DNA from: Cinclus cinclus
Taxonomy: Eukaryota > Chordata > Aves > Passeriformes > Cinclidae
Reading direction: 5' to 3'
DNA length: 64,000 bases
Assembly (NCBI RefSeq): GCF_963662255.1
Contig: NC_085052.1
Span: 11,367,807-11,431,806, forward strand
Shown here: positions 1 to 13,640 of the stretch, piece after piece
Position numbering within the stretch: the first letter of the stretch is position 1
Layout of the letters: the number at the start of each line of letters is the position of its first letter
The notes under the pieces: model-generated
Databases searched by the model: none
Seen by the model: the letters and a program-made list of their open reading frames with translations, nothing else
Told to the model about the DNA's origin: nothing
Program-made: the position numbers and the translations under genes

Positions 1-3000
1 GCCCTTTTGATCTAAACATTTTGTTCTTATTCCAGACCTGAAAAAACTAAAGTGGTTCCCCACAGCTGAATACAAAAGAACACCTTTGTTAAATATTATT
101 TCTAAGAAAACAACCATAAATAAAGCACACACTAAAAGAAAAAGAAATCACACACACAAAAAAAGCACTAGAAAACCTATGGCATTTCAAAGAAACTTTA
201 GTTTCTTCACACTTTCTTCCCCAAAATAATTTCAGTAGAATTGGTCAAAGAATTTAAGAAAAATAAGTAAGAAGCAGCAAATAACTCAAACCCATGGGAA
301 TAATGAATAGTTGGTGAAATCAGTGTATATTTACCAATCCAGTCTTTTAAAGTCCCTCCTGACCTGCAGAAGAAAAGCTTGTTTTTAATGAGAAGGAAAA
401 AAAAAAAGTAAAAAAATAACAACTCACAGAAAAACCTCCCTACCTGGCTCAAAAATCAACTGCAGGACAGTACAAAGAGGAAAACAGACATAACCTCTTC
501 ATGGTAAGGAGGACTGCAAACCATACAGCATCCTGTGAGTGTCTTTTTTTAAAAAGATACAGCTTAAAAATCAGAAGTCCCAAGATCATGCATGGCTGAT
601 ATCTCACCACCAAAACACTCAACTTTCCTGAGCAGCAGGGAGACAAAATTTATTTGCCTTTATTCTTTTTCCAAAGGAGGAAGCTGAGTAGGAGGTAAGA
701 CCTGCTCCTGACTGCATAACAGCACAACAGCAAGAGAAACACATGCTCACAAATCTTCATGAACTAGTTTGGATCCCTGGCTGCTCCTGCTCCAGGTTCA
801 GTGCATGAGGCATCATACAATGCTATCCACACCAATGGAAGCATCCATTCCCTCAAAGCTTTGGATAACATGTGGAGAGTCAGAGGTTGCAAGACTTTTC
901 AAAGTTTTCTGGGAGAAACAAGCTCCTCATCTGGCAGGAAATTAATCACTTTCTCTCATGCCTTACCATCTTACAAAGGACTGGAGTGTGCATGAAGGGC
1001 TGTGGAAGAATGGGACAGGGCAGGGAGCCATCACCTCCTCAGAAAGGCGCTCACCAACAATACAGAGTGAACTGTGCTTGCAGGGATCTCATTTTCTGCC
1101 ATTACTCCATCCGACAGGAATGACACAGCCCCACAGTCCTATCCCCATTCTAAAGAATGTAACTCACTTGGGTAAGCGAAGAGCCAGGCAAGCAAGGACC
1201 ACCAGTTCAAGCCTCCAGCCAGCAGGTGCCCAGGAGTATGTTCCCAAGCTCCAGCTGCTTCAGGGAGCCAGAGGAGGAACTGAGCTCTTCCATAAAAACC
1301 CCTCCCCTCAACCACCACCAAAGGAGAGAATCAATAAAGCACAGGGCATGGGATTAGGTGGTGACCAATGGGTGCCCAGAACTACTTTTCCACTTGGGCT
1401 TTGGCATCTGCACCATCACTCCAAGCAGAGGGCTCTGGGTTCCAAGGACTCCATATATGTGTGTGTGTGCACACTCCTGTGTGTCTTGTACCAGGCTAAA
1501 AAAAACCAAAACCACAAAAACAAACCAAACAACCTCCAGAAGCAATATAAACAACAGTTTCAGTCACTTTGAATTTGTCCTACTCTCTTTAGGAAGGATT
1601 TTAATATGTCTCTAAAGAATTCTGTGCAGATCCGTTGCTTAAACAGCAGCAAAACTTTCAACAGCCAATTGACCCAACACCTTCTGACTCTGGAAACAAG
1701 AATGTCACATCAGCCTCCAAGATTCAGGCCTTCCTCCCTGATTCACCCTACACACAGGTAATTTCTACTTTCCCCCATGTAGCAAATGGCATCTCAGAAC
1801 ATGCTATCTTTTATGTGCAGCCAAGATCAACACTTAGGATCACAAGAGAATTGCTAAAAGCTCCCTGAAAATGTTTTATTTTCATCTCCATTTTCCATCT
1901 CTTACTGCTAATAACCATCTTTATGTCAGTGATACTTCCTGCTGACAGCTCATCAGAGTAAAACATCTGTAGCTTATTACAGCTGGGATCCGTACGGTGT
2001 GAACCGTAGGGAATAGGACAAGATGGGTCACCTTTAGGAAACAAAAGGACCATAGGGTGACAGTCCTAGCACATAATGCTGAGTAAAGCACATGTAAGTA
2101 TCACTCACTCCTAAATGCACTGGTGCAAGCAAAGGGGAATCAGATGTGCTTGGACACAACAGCCAAGTGGGAATCTGCTGGTTGTAGCAGTGGAATCACT
2201 GCAGTCTCCAGCAATCTACAGGACTAGATAATAATCAAATAATCATCTCATTAAGTTTCTACAAATCATTAATTCCATCAAGTGTCAAGGATAACAAGGC
2301 TCCTGTCAATATCAATGGTTTGACACAGAGGAATTCAATACTTAGAGATTCAACCACCACTATTATTAAAACATTCAAGAGATAAGATGTGATTGCCTCC
2401 TTTTCACCCACTCCTAACACCAGGCAATCCCTACCCCACGTGCAAGCTGCAACTACAGCTGCTCAGAAGTTTCTGACAGATTTCCCCCAGAAAATACACC
2501 AACTGAATGTGTTTTGCAGAGGCACATTCATTCACTGAGCCTTCTGCTGAAACGTAAGCTCCCGGTGCTCGGCCAGCTGCCAGGAGAAATCAACTGTCAT
2601 ATGGCACAATGCAAAGTGCATCATGCAGCTGAGTCTTCAGAGCTTGAGCTGTTAAGGTTTCCAACATGCACAGCTCTGCAGGCAGGATCTCATTAACTTT
2701 GCAAAACCCAAGCATGCTCAAACCACAGAGAGTCACATCGACTCTGTGCACCCTCTAACCCTGTTCCACCTGGGAAATGGAAGTGCTGCAAGTCCTCATG
2801 AAGCTTAAAGTCAGGGTTTCCCCAGAGCTCAGACCTTCACACAGTAATGTAGAAATATCCACTTCGCAAAATTAGTTCCAACGGCACCATAAGGGATACC
2901 AGTGCATTACCTGGAAAGCTCTTTTAATCTCATGGTTATGCCCTCTTTATTAATCATGTTTATTCTCACAGAGCCTGAAGAAACCAGTCTTGAGGCAGTT

Positions 3001-4805
3001 TATATCTGAGATTAAGATGGCCGTAGTTGGAGCAAGTAGGTAGACTTGTAAGCAAGATCTCATTCTTATGCAGACATCTTCATAGCCAAAAACAAAGAGA
3101 AGATGAAATATCAAACACTCCCAAGATGACAACAGAATGCTTCCTAAAACACTAAGGTTTTTTAACTTCCCTCAAAGCATCAGTTAGTTTAACAGTAATA
3201 AAAGTAGACAATAAAATCCAGCTTTTAAGATTCCCAGTCACCAAACTCCCCAAACAAAACAAATTTCTTCTTGTCTTATTTTACTGAAAACATGTTTTAG
3301 GTTGTAGTCCCTAGAAAGAGGCAGTACAGGACACTACTGCACCAGCTATCGCATTCCAGAGGGAATAGCACTCTCACAGTTTTTCCCCACACCTAATGTT
3401 CAGCTAATAAACCAAACCTGAAGTCAAAGGAACCATTCTCAACTCTTCCACCCTGAGTTACCAAGAAGCAGCCACATCAAATTGACGAATTCATTTAAAT
3501 GATCAGCAGGAATCTACAAGCAGCTACTGTGCTTTGGAGACCACCAGTGTTTGGCAGATCAGTTTGGAAAACACAAAGGAAAAGTTGGCTAAACATTACA
3601 TAGATGTTAATTAGCCAGCACTAGAAGCTGTTTGATTTCATGCCGAGTTAAAGCAAGGTTGCGTTGCTCCAGCAAAAATCCTTTACCTTGACTCTGCTGA
3701 GGGATGGTAACTCTTTAAATCACTCAAATCTTGTTGCAAGATCACATTTTATAATCATGGAAGTCCCAGTGTTCAATATCCAAACACCTTGCTAAATCAA
3801 AGATTGGGAAAATTGTCTTCCTCTGAGGAAATATTATAATGAATCAGCAAGAACATAACTATGCCACTATCTTCTAGAAGAGAGGAAATCAGAACTGTTT
3901 AAAGTAGTATCTCAGAGACTCTTTCATGCTGAGCGTACTCTCTTCTTTCAGCACTTTGATCCCTGTCGGTAAAGTAGAATCCAAACAGCCACAGAGAAAT
4001 GCAAGACAATTGTAGGCAGTCACCAATTTAAGACAGTATAAATGTCATAAACCCCCTGCTACCAGCAAAGCAAGAAGAGAGTGTTCAATACTTCCTAAAA
4101 TTTGACATATTTGAGATTTTAGTTTTGCTTTATTTTTTTTACTTTCTGTTTGTCCAGGTCGCAACACTTCCTGTTCTGGCAGGGGCACCTTCCCCCTCCC
4201 CCTGTGCTAGGCTTCAGGTTTGCCAGTTTTTTGGGAAGCTCTGGACTTGGTTATGGCTTCTCAAGGGAGTCGAGGCACAGTCATGCCACAGGCTGAAGTG
4301 GCATTAACAGCACAAGGAATACAGGGCTCTACGCTGCTCCACACAATAACCTTTCTTAGGTGAAATTAGTTTTGAACCAAAAACTGACTGGGAATTTTTG
4401 CTCCAACTGTCAGATCTTGATGCTGTCCCAATATCCAGAAGATGACAGCCATCAGGTATGAGATTTCTCCAACCTGTCTGCATCCTCTTTTAAGAGATCC
4501 TGTTCCCAGAAAGCCCTTCCCTGGCATTCCAGCATTCTCCCACCAGGAACAGCAGCCAGGCCAGCCAGCAAGCCACCAACAAGCAGGTGTTATTCTCCAA
4601 TGTGCCACCACTGTGCCTTGCTCTTGGCACACTACCCTGTTCAGATCCTATGATATAGAAGTCCAGATTCTCCTCAGAGCAAGAATTCCACTAAGGCAAA
4701 AGACTGGGTTGCAGATAGATCATGAGCCTCTCATAAGGATGGCTGTTTAAAGGAAAGAATTTGATTCACTGAATGTCAGCTGTTTTAAAATTATCTCATT
4801 ACTCC
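1..4805. other. Intron 1 sequence, no gene or recognised repeat
   Basis: AT-rich unique sequence with short A- and T-runs (for example 395-410 and 4131-4138) and A-rich low complexity at 120-180. The open frames are short and carry no protein signature. Confidence 0.6.
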
Positions 4806-5375
4806 TGTCGGAAATGATACCAAGTTTAAAATTTTTAATGTAAGTTTAGTCAGGGTTTTGTTCACCTTTGCCCAGGGGGAGAGGAACTGAAGTTTCTCCT
4901 TAAAGGACTATTTCACCCCTTGAGGCCTGATGAACTTAACATCTTAACAAACTGGGAGTAGCTCAGAAGATGCACAAAAGATAATGACCATCAAGGGCTA
5001 TTAAGGAACATTAATTCCAAACCTCTCCCCTGGCATGGTTGGAGACATCTGGTCTGAGAAAAGAGAGATAAGAAAATGAGAACCTAATTAACATTGAAGG
5101 TGAAGGGATTGATAACCAATAGGAAACCAAATCCTGAAATCACTGTAACTTGGGACCAATGAACATTGAACCAATTAATTCGTTTTGACTGTATAATTGC
5201 CTGAAAAAATCTAGTAAAAATCACGCGTGATGGCATGATTTTCTCTTTTGCCCAGGAAATGTATGGATTAAATTATTTATGTTGAGCATTCTGGCAAGAA
5301 TAAAGTAATGTCTTGATTCTCTAACACTAAAAATCTTGTTGGAGAGTTTTTATTTTTCCTGCAGTTTCAGTGACA
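4806..5375 (+). mobile_element. Solo LTR of an endogenous retrovirus, about 570 bp
   Basis: The element starts TGTCGGAAA and ends TTTCAGTGACA, giving TG...CA ends with an imperfect terminal inverted repeat. It holds a polyadenylation-type AATAAA (within AAGAATAAAGTAATG near 5300) followed by a typical R/U5-like tail. A 12-bp palindrome ATCACGCGTGAT sits at 5220-5231. No retroviral gene lies beside it, so it is a solo LTR. Flanks (ACTCC / GTGCC) do not form a clear target duplication, so the ends may be eroded or misplaced by a few bases. Family not determined; it resembles avian ERV LTRs. Confidence 0.6.
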
Positions 5376-6390
5376 GTGCCACAAAAATATAAGGAAGGCC
5401 ACTCTAAGTCAGAACAAGGGTCCATTTCACCCACAGTTCTGCTTTGCCACAGTGGTCATTTCCAACACCTAAGGCAGAATGAGGTCAAGGTAAGTATATG
5501 TACCATTAACCTTAATGTTCTCACAGTATGTGGTAATTTTTCATCTGAAGGGATTCTTTGAGTTTTTTATCTTGTGACTGAAGCTACAAAAGACCAGCAT
5601 GACAATTTACTATAGGTGAGCAAAAAATCAGATTTTCACCCTGCAGTGGCTTTATTTTCAAGGCCACAAATGCTATGAGGTTTCCTTGGCTCTATTGCAA
5701 TCCCTAAAGGACAGCTGGCTTATTACATTTTCTCCAGCAAGTAAAGTGGAGTTTCGCAGCCTTACAAGAGTTGGTGTTCTCTGTCCCCATCCTGTCCAAA
5801 GCAGATAATGAAAAACCATTGTACACCTGCATAGATCTGGCATGCCATCTATCTGCAAAAAACACTGCTGGCTGTCTGGATCACATCTGTTTAAAGATGC
5901 ATTTGAGCTTTTCCATCTATCTGATGCTTTGAAATCACGGGGTACAGACAGACAATTATGAACAATTAAATTACCACGTGTAAGAAATTACTGTTTCTCA
6001 GATGAGCAGAGGTAATTGGCCATATGCAAACTCACAGCCTAGTCCCAATGGCCAAGAAAATTGGTTCAACTTGTATTTTGTTGTAACACACTTTGCTACC
6101 TGCTTGCAAGGGAGTAAAAGAACAACCACAATCAGCTAGCGCAACTCAGGGCCTCAGCTTTTATCTGTGTTTTAAGATGGTACATGTAAGAAACCTGCTC
6201 ATTCCTATGGTGAAACCTTTAGAGATTGTTGGTGTTACTCAGTTCCACCTCAACAAACAACTCACACTTCACAAACAAAATCAGCTTCATTCGAAACAGA
6301 ACCAAAGACTTTGATATTTAAGTAAAAACATAGAGGAAAAAATGCAGCTGGGAAAAAACAGATTTACTTGCTACTTGTTCCTCCTCTAAG

Positions 6391-6417
6391 TAATTAATTC
6401 AGGCTCTGAATTAATTA
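6391..6417. repeat. Inverted repeat, 12-bp perfect arms, 3-nt loop
   Basis: TAATTAATTCAG, then GCT, then CTGAATTAATTA. The AT-rich arms also contain TAATTA homeodomain cores. Confidence 0.9.
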
Positions 6418-7532
6418 AAATATGCATTTAAACTATGCATTTTCTTTCAAAAGCACAGAGCATATGAACATATGAATAAACTTTAGTTTTATGTCAAAAC
6501 AGACTTATAACTTTTCTTGCTTGCAGTAAATTACCTGTGTGGAAAAAAAAAATCACATTATTGAGGAAAATGACTGTATAACAACCACAGTAGACTTGGC
6601 TACAAATGAGATAGGAGCAGGGGGAAACATCCTCAGAAATACCAGAGCTGCATAATTTGAGGGTCAGCTCTAATCCCAGGAGAGTAAATGGGTCAGAGCA
6701 AAACATGAGAAGAACCAACTCTACAGAATTTTCACTCAGTAGCATCCCGCCTTTGGCACACGTTAATCAGGCTGTGAGGAGAGCCAGGGAAGAGGCAGAG
6801 ATGCACATGTGGTTGCTATGGAGTTAAAGGCTTGAAGGAAATACATGGAAACAGCACAACTGCATAGAGCTCAGTTAACTCTTAAACTGCCTCTACCTAA
6901 ACAGCTCCCTGGCCAAATTCGTGAATACCATTCTAAAAGAATCCTTTTAAATACCCAAGAGTTCCCATGAAGACTCAAAGCCCAATGACCAAAATCCATC
7001 AAGGCAGAGTAGCTGCCCCATGCAGAGAATGAGTTACCCCCAGCCAAAAAGTAGGGGCATCACCATAAAATTTAATACATCCATGGTTCTGAAAAGTTGG
7101 AAGTGTGTTGAAATCCTAAGTCCAGACAGATTCCTCCCCCAAGAGCACATATCTTTAAATGTTTGGACTTTTCTGCCCCATGGCATCATTCTGTTTGAAC
7201 AAGTCTCCACACTTGCTGATGTGAGCACACAAGACTCATGTATAGGCAAGGATTGGGATGAGGCTGGCACAGGACATGCTTCTTGCACAGACTAAACAAG
7301 GAAGAACTTGGAAAACAATTTCCTGAAGCAAATGTTTTAGGGACAGAAAAGTAGATCTGGAAGACTGGGTAAATGAGGTAAAAAATCCTGAAAACAGTGA
7401 CAAGCACGTTGGAGCTGACGACTGAAGTAACAAAGCACATTTCATGGGTAATACAACCAGCTACTTCCAGACCACAGAAGCTGCTGCACATCCAACTCCC
7501 TGCAGAGATTCCTAGCAGGGGCTGTCTGTCTC

Positions 7533-7565
7533 TGTGTGTGTGTGTGTGTATATACATATATGTAG
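7533..7565. repeat. (TG)8 microsatellite followed by TA-rich tail
   Basis: Eight TG units (7533-7548) run into TATATACATATATGTA, which contains the palindrome TACATATATGTA. Likely length-polymorphic. Confidence 0.9.
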
Positions 7566-9084
7566 TTAAACAGCAAAGTTTCTATTTTCTCCTCCTACTT
7601 AAGGGAGTCTTTTAGTGAGCAACCTCCTACACTGCTATTTTTACCTGCTCCTAATCAGTGTGTTCTTAAACACTGAGAGACTCTGAGAAGAGCAGTTCAA
7701 CTCCTCCAGTGCACAGCCCACAACACACTGAGTAATATCTGGGTGGCAGCTCCTCTCCCATCACCCAGGAGAAAAGAAATCTATTTTTCTTCTTTTATGT
7801 CTTGTAGAGCACTAGGGAGAGCTGGTGGTCAAGGCCTGGGGGATCTCCTTCTCATTCATAGGATGCTGAGCTCAAACTGCAAGTTCTTTGAGCAAGATCA
7901 TTAGCACCACAAGCAAGTAGAGAGGACTGGATCCAAAGTCAGAGTTTTAAACTACTGATGTAGTAAATAATAATACTAAAATTAACCCAAAAAGCTGGGT
8001 AAACTCTTTCACTGCATTATTTTACCCTCTCCTTTTTATCTCGTTCACTGTAAAGGCTTCAGTTTTCACTTTCAATGAATCATGTTTCATTACCAGACCA
8101 AAAAATGCCTCTTCTCAGCCTCAAAGTAGGCATTAACCTGTGGACATAATTCCCGAAAGACCAGGGGTGTCTCAGTCTTTCAAAGGAGCCCTGGGATTTA
8201 TGGCAACAAGGTACCCAAGAACAAGTAGATGGCACCAAATCCTGATGCCAGATGACAGCCCACTAATCAGTGAGATGCACTTTCAGGTCCTCTAAAAGAC
8301 TTTATCAGGAGGCTGTTTATTTAAGAGGGGCCATTTTCAAATGCCCAGCACTGCAGAGGGGGTGTGCTGTTATGGGCTGTGGTGACACCCTTTGTGCCAA
8401 CACAAACCCTGATCATACTTTGTCTCTCTCCATCCATTTGTGCACCCGTGCTCTGAAAGCAGATGCTAAATTCTTTCTTGACTTTCAAGAACAGCTATAT
8501 CTTCCTTTGAAATAATCATTAATTCACCCCAGTTCTGCAAGGCATTTCCTCTCTTGCAGCAGCATTTAATAAAAAAAAAAAATCCACAAAGGCCAAAACT
8601 ACCAAGGGCAAAGCTCCAGATGAAACACAACAGAGAATCAGCTCCATTTCCCCAAAACCCAACTACACTAAGAGTCTTTAAAGACAATGCCAATTACTTC
8701 AGAAATGTTGCCAGCAAGACTGACTGGCCACAAGCACTGTGTTTGGGAAAAAAAGGCATCTTGGGCTTCATGAGAGTGTTCTGAGCAGATCTCAGCTTCC
8801 TGTCAACACATACTATTTAAACCTCTGATATTTTAAAAGTTGACCCTATGGATTGATTGCAGGCAGTTCAATATAAGCATTCAGCACATGATACTTGATA
8901 TTTAAACTTCCTATTTCAGATTATAAATGTTGACAGATTTATCTATGACTGCAGTTGACTGGAAAGTATCTGTCCTCCTATTTCAAGTTTCAACCTTTTC
9001 CCTGTTTTTGTAAACATTTATCACCATTTTTAAAGTGGTGCAAAATAGTTAAAATATTTTTCCTAGCACTGAACAAAAACAAAC

Positions 9085-9118
9085 AATCAAAGCAATTTCC
9101 TAATCAAAGCAATTTCCT
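9085..9118. repeat. Perfect 17-bp tandem duplication
   Basis: AATCAAAGCAATTTCCT occurs twice head to tail with no mismatch (9085-9101 and 9102-9118). Confidence 0.95.
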
Positions 9119-12100
9119 AACATTTCTCATAGAATACTTTGTCATGAAGTCCTTTGATTAAAGCTGAAACTTTTCAAGAAATTTTCAATTTTCTTGGAGA
9201 ATTGATTGAAAACCATATCAATAGTAATTCTGTAATCACTCTCCTCTCCCTTGAGTATTACACAGACTCATGATATTGATTTTATTCTCACTTTAAAAAG
9301 TAGAAGTACATGCAGTCGAAATCTTTAAGTAAAAATTCTTACTCGATTTAACATTTTTCATAAAACTAGTAAACAGCAATGTGAAATATTAAAAATTGTT
9401 AGCAGGGCTAACATTTTTCAATGACATCATTTAAACATGAAGAAAGTGTTATTTTGAAAGCAAAGTCACTTCAGATAATATATTAATAAAGCATTTTGAA
9501 AGACTTTCATTCTGCTTTCCTCTATATTTTCTTTCTTCTTCCAGCTGCAAACAGAGCACAAGTAATTTTGGGGAAAATACTTTAGTATACATTTTTAATA
9601 CACAGTTTCCTGACAAAATATTAACACTCCTTATTGCAGTTTACTTCTTATGAGTATCAACAGCAATAATCATTAGAACATGACAAGGAAGCCCAAGTTC
9701 ATTTTCTCTCCACAGTCTAAAGAGGGAAAACTAGAAAGCAAGAATCACTTTGTTTCAGTCACATTCACAGTAACATGCATATCAATATGTAAAACAAATA
9801 AGATATTGTCTGGAAATTCAGAAAAATTGATGATATCTTTGCTGAGAAAAACACCTCATAAATGCATTTCACAGCTTAAGACTACAGTGCAAGCGACAGC
9901 TAAAGAAAGGTAAGTCAGCTCATGTTTCTTTTTTCAGGCAGCAGGGCTTCAGACCAAGCCTTGGGTGGTCACAATTACATCATAGTGTCTTGCAGTAGTA
10001 AGCAAAATCTAGCATATCTTCTAGTGGAAGCAGGCTGCCAATTTCTAGCAGCAAAAGGTAAGCAACACACACCAGAAACAAGTGTGCAAATAAGCAAGAA
10101 GGAAGCTTTTGCTCTCTGGAGCAGTTACAGGAGTCAAGGATGGTATGTTCACTCAGCACATCACCTGCTTAGATCCCTCTATTTATAGTCAAGATAGATT
10201 ACATACAATTACTATGTTTTCATGAAACCTAATTAATGTATTTACTGCCATCACTTCTCTCTGACAACCCCCTGCACAGAAGTGAAAGTTTGTTTACTAT
10301 AAAGTTTTGCCTCTTTGAGCTGAAGTGGTTTTCTTCCTCACAATAGATTATTACACTCCGCAAGGCCAATGAGACAAATGTAAATATCTCTGTCGTTCCT
10401 CTGTGCAGTCACTGTGGCATATGTCTGATACCATCAGAGAAATTTCTTTGAGGTTAAACAAGGCATGACTTTCGATGTTTCTCCCATGATAATTTGTAAT
10501 GAAAGAAGTTCAGTACTCTGGAGTGGATTTTGATGGCTCAGTGCCATTATGGTTAATGGGAGCGAGGGGCCAGCAAGCTGAGAGCCATGGCCTCGCCGTG
10601 GAGGAAGATTTATCTATGCAGACCAAGGTTACATCACAGGACCACATTCCTCCCTCTAACATGAAAACTCTTTGGGAAAGATACTGGCCCAAAAAATTGC
10701 TGACATGGGGAGTGGATCTGGGCACGACTTTCTGTAGCACTGCTTGACTCAGTCATCACTGTCGCTGTCATCCCGACTCCCATCTTCCAGCTTGGCTCCC
10801 AAGTGTTTCTTCTCCCTGATCTACCCAAGCATTACTACGACTCCAGCTTCTCTTCTTCCATTCTCCCATTACATGTCCCCTTGTCTCACCAGAAGGTGGC
10901 AGATAATTGCCAGAGATCATTAGGACAGGAAGGAAATTGTATTTCCTTTCTGGGCTAAATACTCAAAGAAGCCTGAAGCCAGCTCTAGCCCTTCAGTGCT
11001 TTCCTCCCCTGTGCGTGGTTCTGAGGTAGGACTGTTCTAAACTGGCTGAATCATCAGCTAACCCTCCAAAGCAGGTGTCTCCTCTCACCCCTGCAGCATT
11101 CTACCGACCCCACTCAAACCCCTCAGTGATGCAGGGCACTCTCTCACCCAGCCAGGGAACCCAGCTGAGTGCCTTGGTTGTTCCCTAGACACTGATTTGA
11201 GGCTGATCCTCTAATGAGGCACAAGAAAGCCCTGGGAGCTTCCAGGAGCCATTCTTGGAGTAAAGCCTGCAGTTTTCCCCTCACACCAGCTCCCCAGGCC
11301 ATGGCTACAGACAGCACAGCAGGGGCAGAGTAGGAGCCTGCATTAAAAAGGATATGTGGATGAGCAGGAGTTATGGGATGCCACTGCCCTCTCAGCCTCT
11401 CACCCACCCCAGCCTACTGGCCTTTGGGGGTGGGGATGAGTCTGTGGACCGCCAAAACTGCGTTACCAACATCTTTCCAGCACAGCACCAGGAGTGCTGC
11501 TTTGGGAAAAATTAACTCCATCCCAGCCAGACCCAACACAACATCTCCGGCTGCAGACTTACTAATTAGGCCCTTCAATGTACCTCAAGATACACCCAAA
11601 TACTCAGAGAGCCTTCTTTTGGATAGACATCTTCAATTGGAAAATTAAATAAATTAGGAAAGACACTGGGGAGAAGAGGAAAACGCACTCATTGCTGATT
11701 ATAAACAAGCATGTGTTGCAGGCTTTCCCCAGCTCCTTGGCAACCAAAAATGTCACACAAGAGAGCAAGGGGCAATTGTACAAGCAGTCTAACTGGATGC
11801 TTCCAGAGCAATAGCTTTAGGTGGATAAGGGAAATCTTTGGTATATTCCCATATCTTCGCCATCCCCTACTGGTATTGCAGGCCCCCAAATAAAATTCAG
11901 GGGAACTTCAGACAACTTCTATTAAATTCAAAGGAAACAGTGAAAAAACAAGAGCTCAGATCAAGAGAGACCTCCACCTTCCCAACACTTTTGCTCTTCA
12001 TGTGTTATGCTCATACCAGAAAGAAAGACAGGTTAAGGCGTATTATTGGTCCTGAGACCACTTGGCACATCAGGGTCTGCCTCCATCCAGATGAATTTCC

Positions 12101-13429
12101 TTTCTCCCCAAGACAAGGTGCTAAAAGCAAACATTCTTGGGCTTCCCAATCCTCTAAATCAGGTCTGAGTTTGTCTGAAAGTGTTCCTTGGCATGGGACA
12201 CAACAATGCTTGGGGACACTAATGGCCAAACCTCATTCTCACATCAGGCCAAGCATCCAGGAGCAGGGAACACCCAAGAACATCCTGGACACTGTGTGAA
12301 ACAAAACATGTAAGGCACATCCCTCCTGAGATGGGCGCTGAGGTCCCCCAGACAGAATTTTCCATCATTCTTGGGGCCAGCATCACAAATTTATTGGAGA
12401 AGAGTCACCGGCTGGAAGCCACCTCTGACAGATTAGTGCCCATCCTAGAGGCAGAAAAACTGGTCCACAGAGATTAATAGTGCTCTGCCTATTTTTCTTT
12501 GTCAATAACCTCTGAGGGATGTACGTGCACAGCAGCAGAGGAGGTGGCAGTGGACGAGGCTGTTTTGCCAAGGCAGCAGTGATGTCCCCCAGCCCTCAGC
12601 CTGGCTTTCACACACACCTCTCCTTTTCACTCAGTCTTTCCGTACAAGGAATCTCTCTTTGCAAACAGACCAGGCACTGGCAGAACAAAATAATCTTTGA
12701 TACATTTCCTGGGGTGCTTTGATAATGAAAAAAGAGTTAAACAGTGGCAACACCTGACTGCCCTTCCTGCTTTCATTTTATCATTTTAACTATTTTTTTA
12801 ATTGTTTGAAAAAAAGCCACAAAAAAAAAGAGCAAAACAATGATGAAATATCAGTCTTGAGATAAAAGCAATTTTGAAATCTGATGCTTATGTAGCTCTG
12901 TAGGCACAGTGGATATTAATAATTCAACAAAATATTATAGTCATTACTATATTTGGCAGTATCACAACAGTGCATTTTAGCAGAATTTCTCTCCAAATCT
13001 CATTGCAACAGCCATTAATAAATAAAATGTAATTCACTGCATTAAATGTGTTGTTTAAAGGCTAAATATTTCATCAAAACTAATTCATTTTAAATAATCA
13101 GACTAGAACTCTCCTCCCAGCACCAGGACAAATCTCAGTACACTTTCCACACTTAGAAATGAAATTATATTTCAAAAAGCAAACCACAAATTGAATTCAA
13201 CTCGAACATCTACATAGCAGCTCTTAGACTACAACCTGCTGCAGACAGATGGGGTCACATTCAAACAGGCCACAGGTCTCATAACTTTGTTACACTGTTT
13301 TTGCCACCCAAGAAAATTAAGATTGAAAAAATATAGTAGAACTGTTTGCATTTATTGCCTGCCTTGAACAGTGGCTAATATCTGATCCCCTGTGGGAAGG
13401 AGCAAAAAAGGCACATTGGTCCAGACCTC

Positions 13430-13500
13430 AGCTATAGATATATATATCCATATATATAGATAGATAGATAGATTTATATAACTAAAAATAGCTATAGATA
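13430..13500. repeat. TA/GATA microsatellite flanked by direct repeats
   Basis: (TA)n and (ATAG)4-like microsatellite sequence, with the 11-mer AGCTATAGATA at both ends (13430-13440 and 13490-13500). The flanking copies suggest expansion by slippage or a local duplication. Confidence 0.85.
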
Positions 13501-13509
13501 ACAGTGTTT

Positions 13510-13640
13510 ATCCAGTGCTTCCCACTAGTCCTTCCCAAGGGCTTTGCAAAGGAGGTCAGTTGCCTCTCACAGGTGGGAAAACTGAGGCACAGAGGGAAAC
13601 AACTTGTCAGTGGTTAAAGTAAAGCACAAAGGCTGAGTTC
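13510..13640 (+). mobile_element. MIR-like SINE remnant
   Basis: Contains GGCTTTGCAAAGG, then GGTGGGAAAACTGAGGCACAGAGGGAAACAACTTG and a run resembling the 'aggtcacacagc' part. This matches the MIR core and 3' half (ggaaactgaggcacagagaggttaagtaacttg). An old amniote repeat in plus orientation. Confidence 0.65.

Larger units (their letters stand above)
5376..13429. other. Intron 1 sequence, no gene
   Basis: Mostly unique sequence. Apart from the inverted repeat at 6391, the TG microsatellite at 7533 and the tandem duplication at 9085, I see only short homopolymers (for example A-runs near 6542 and 8569). A somewhat GC-richer part at 10.5-11.6 kb has several 60-90-codon open frames without recognisable protein features. 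Confidence 0.6.

Noticed and set aside
11838..12299. 153-codon plus-strand frame
   Set aside because: No protein signature, non-ATG start likely and no supporting splice sites. Consistent with a chance ORF.
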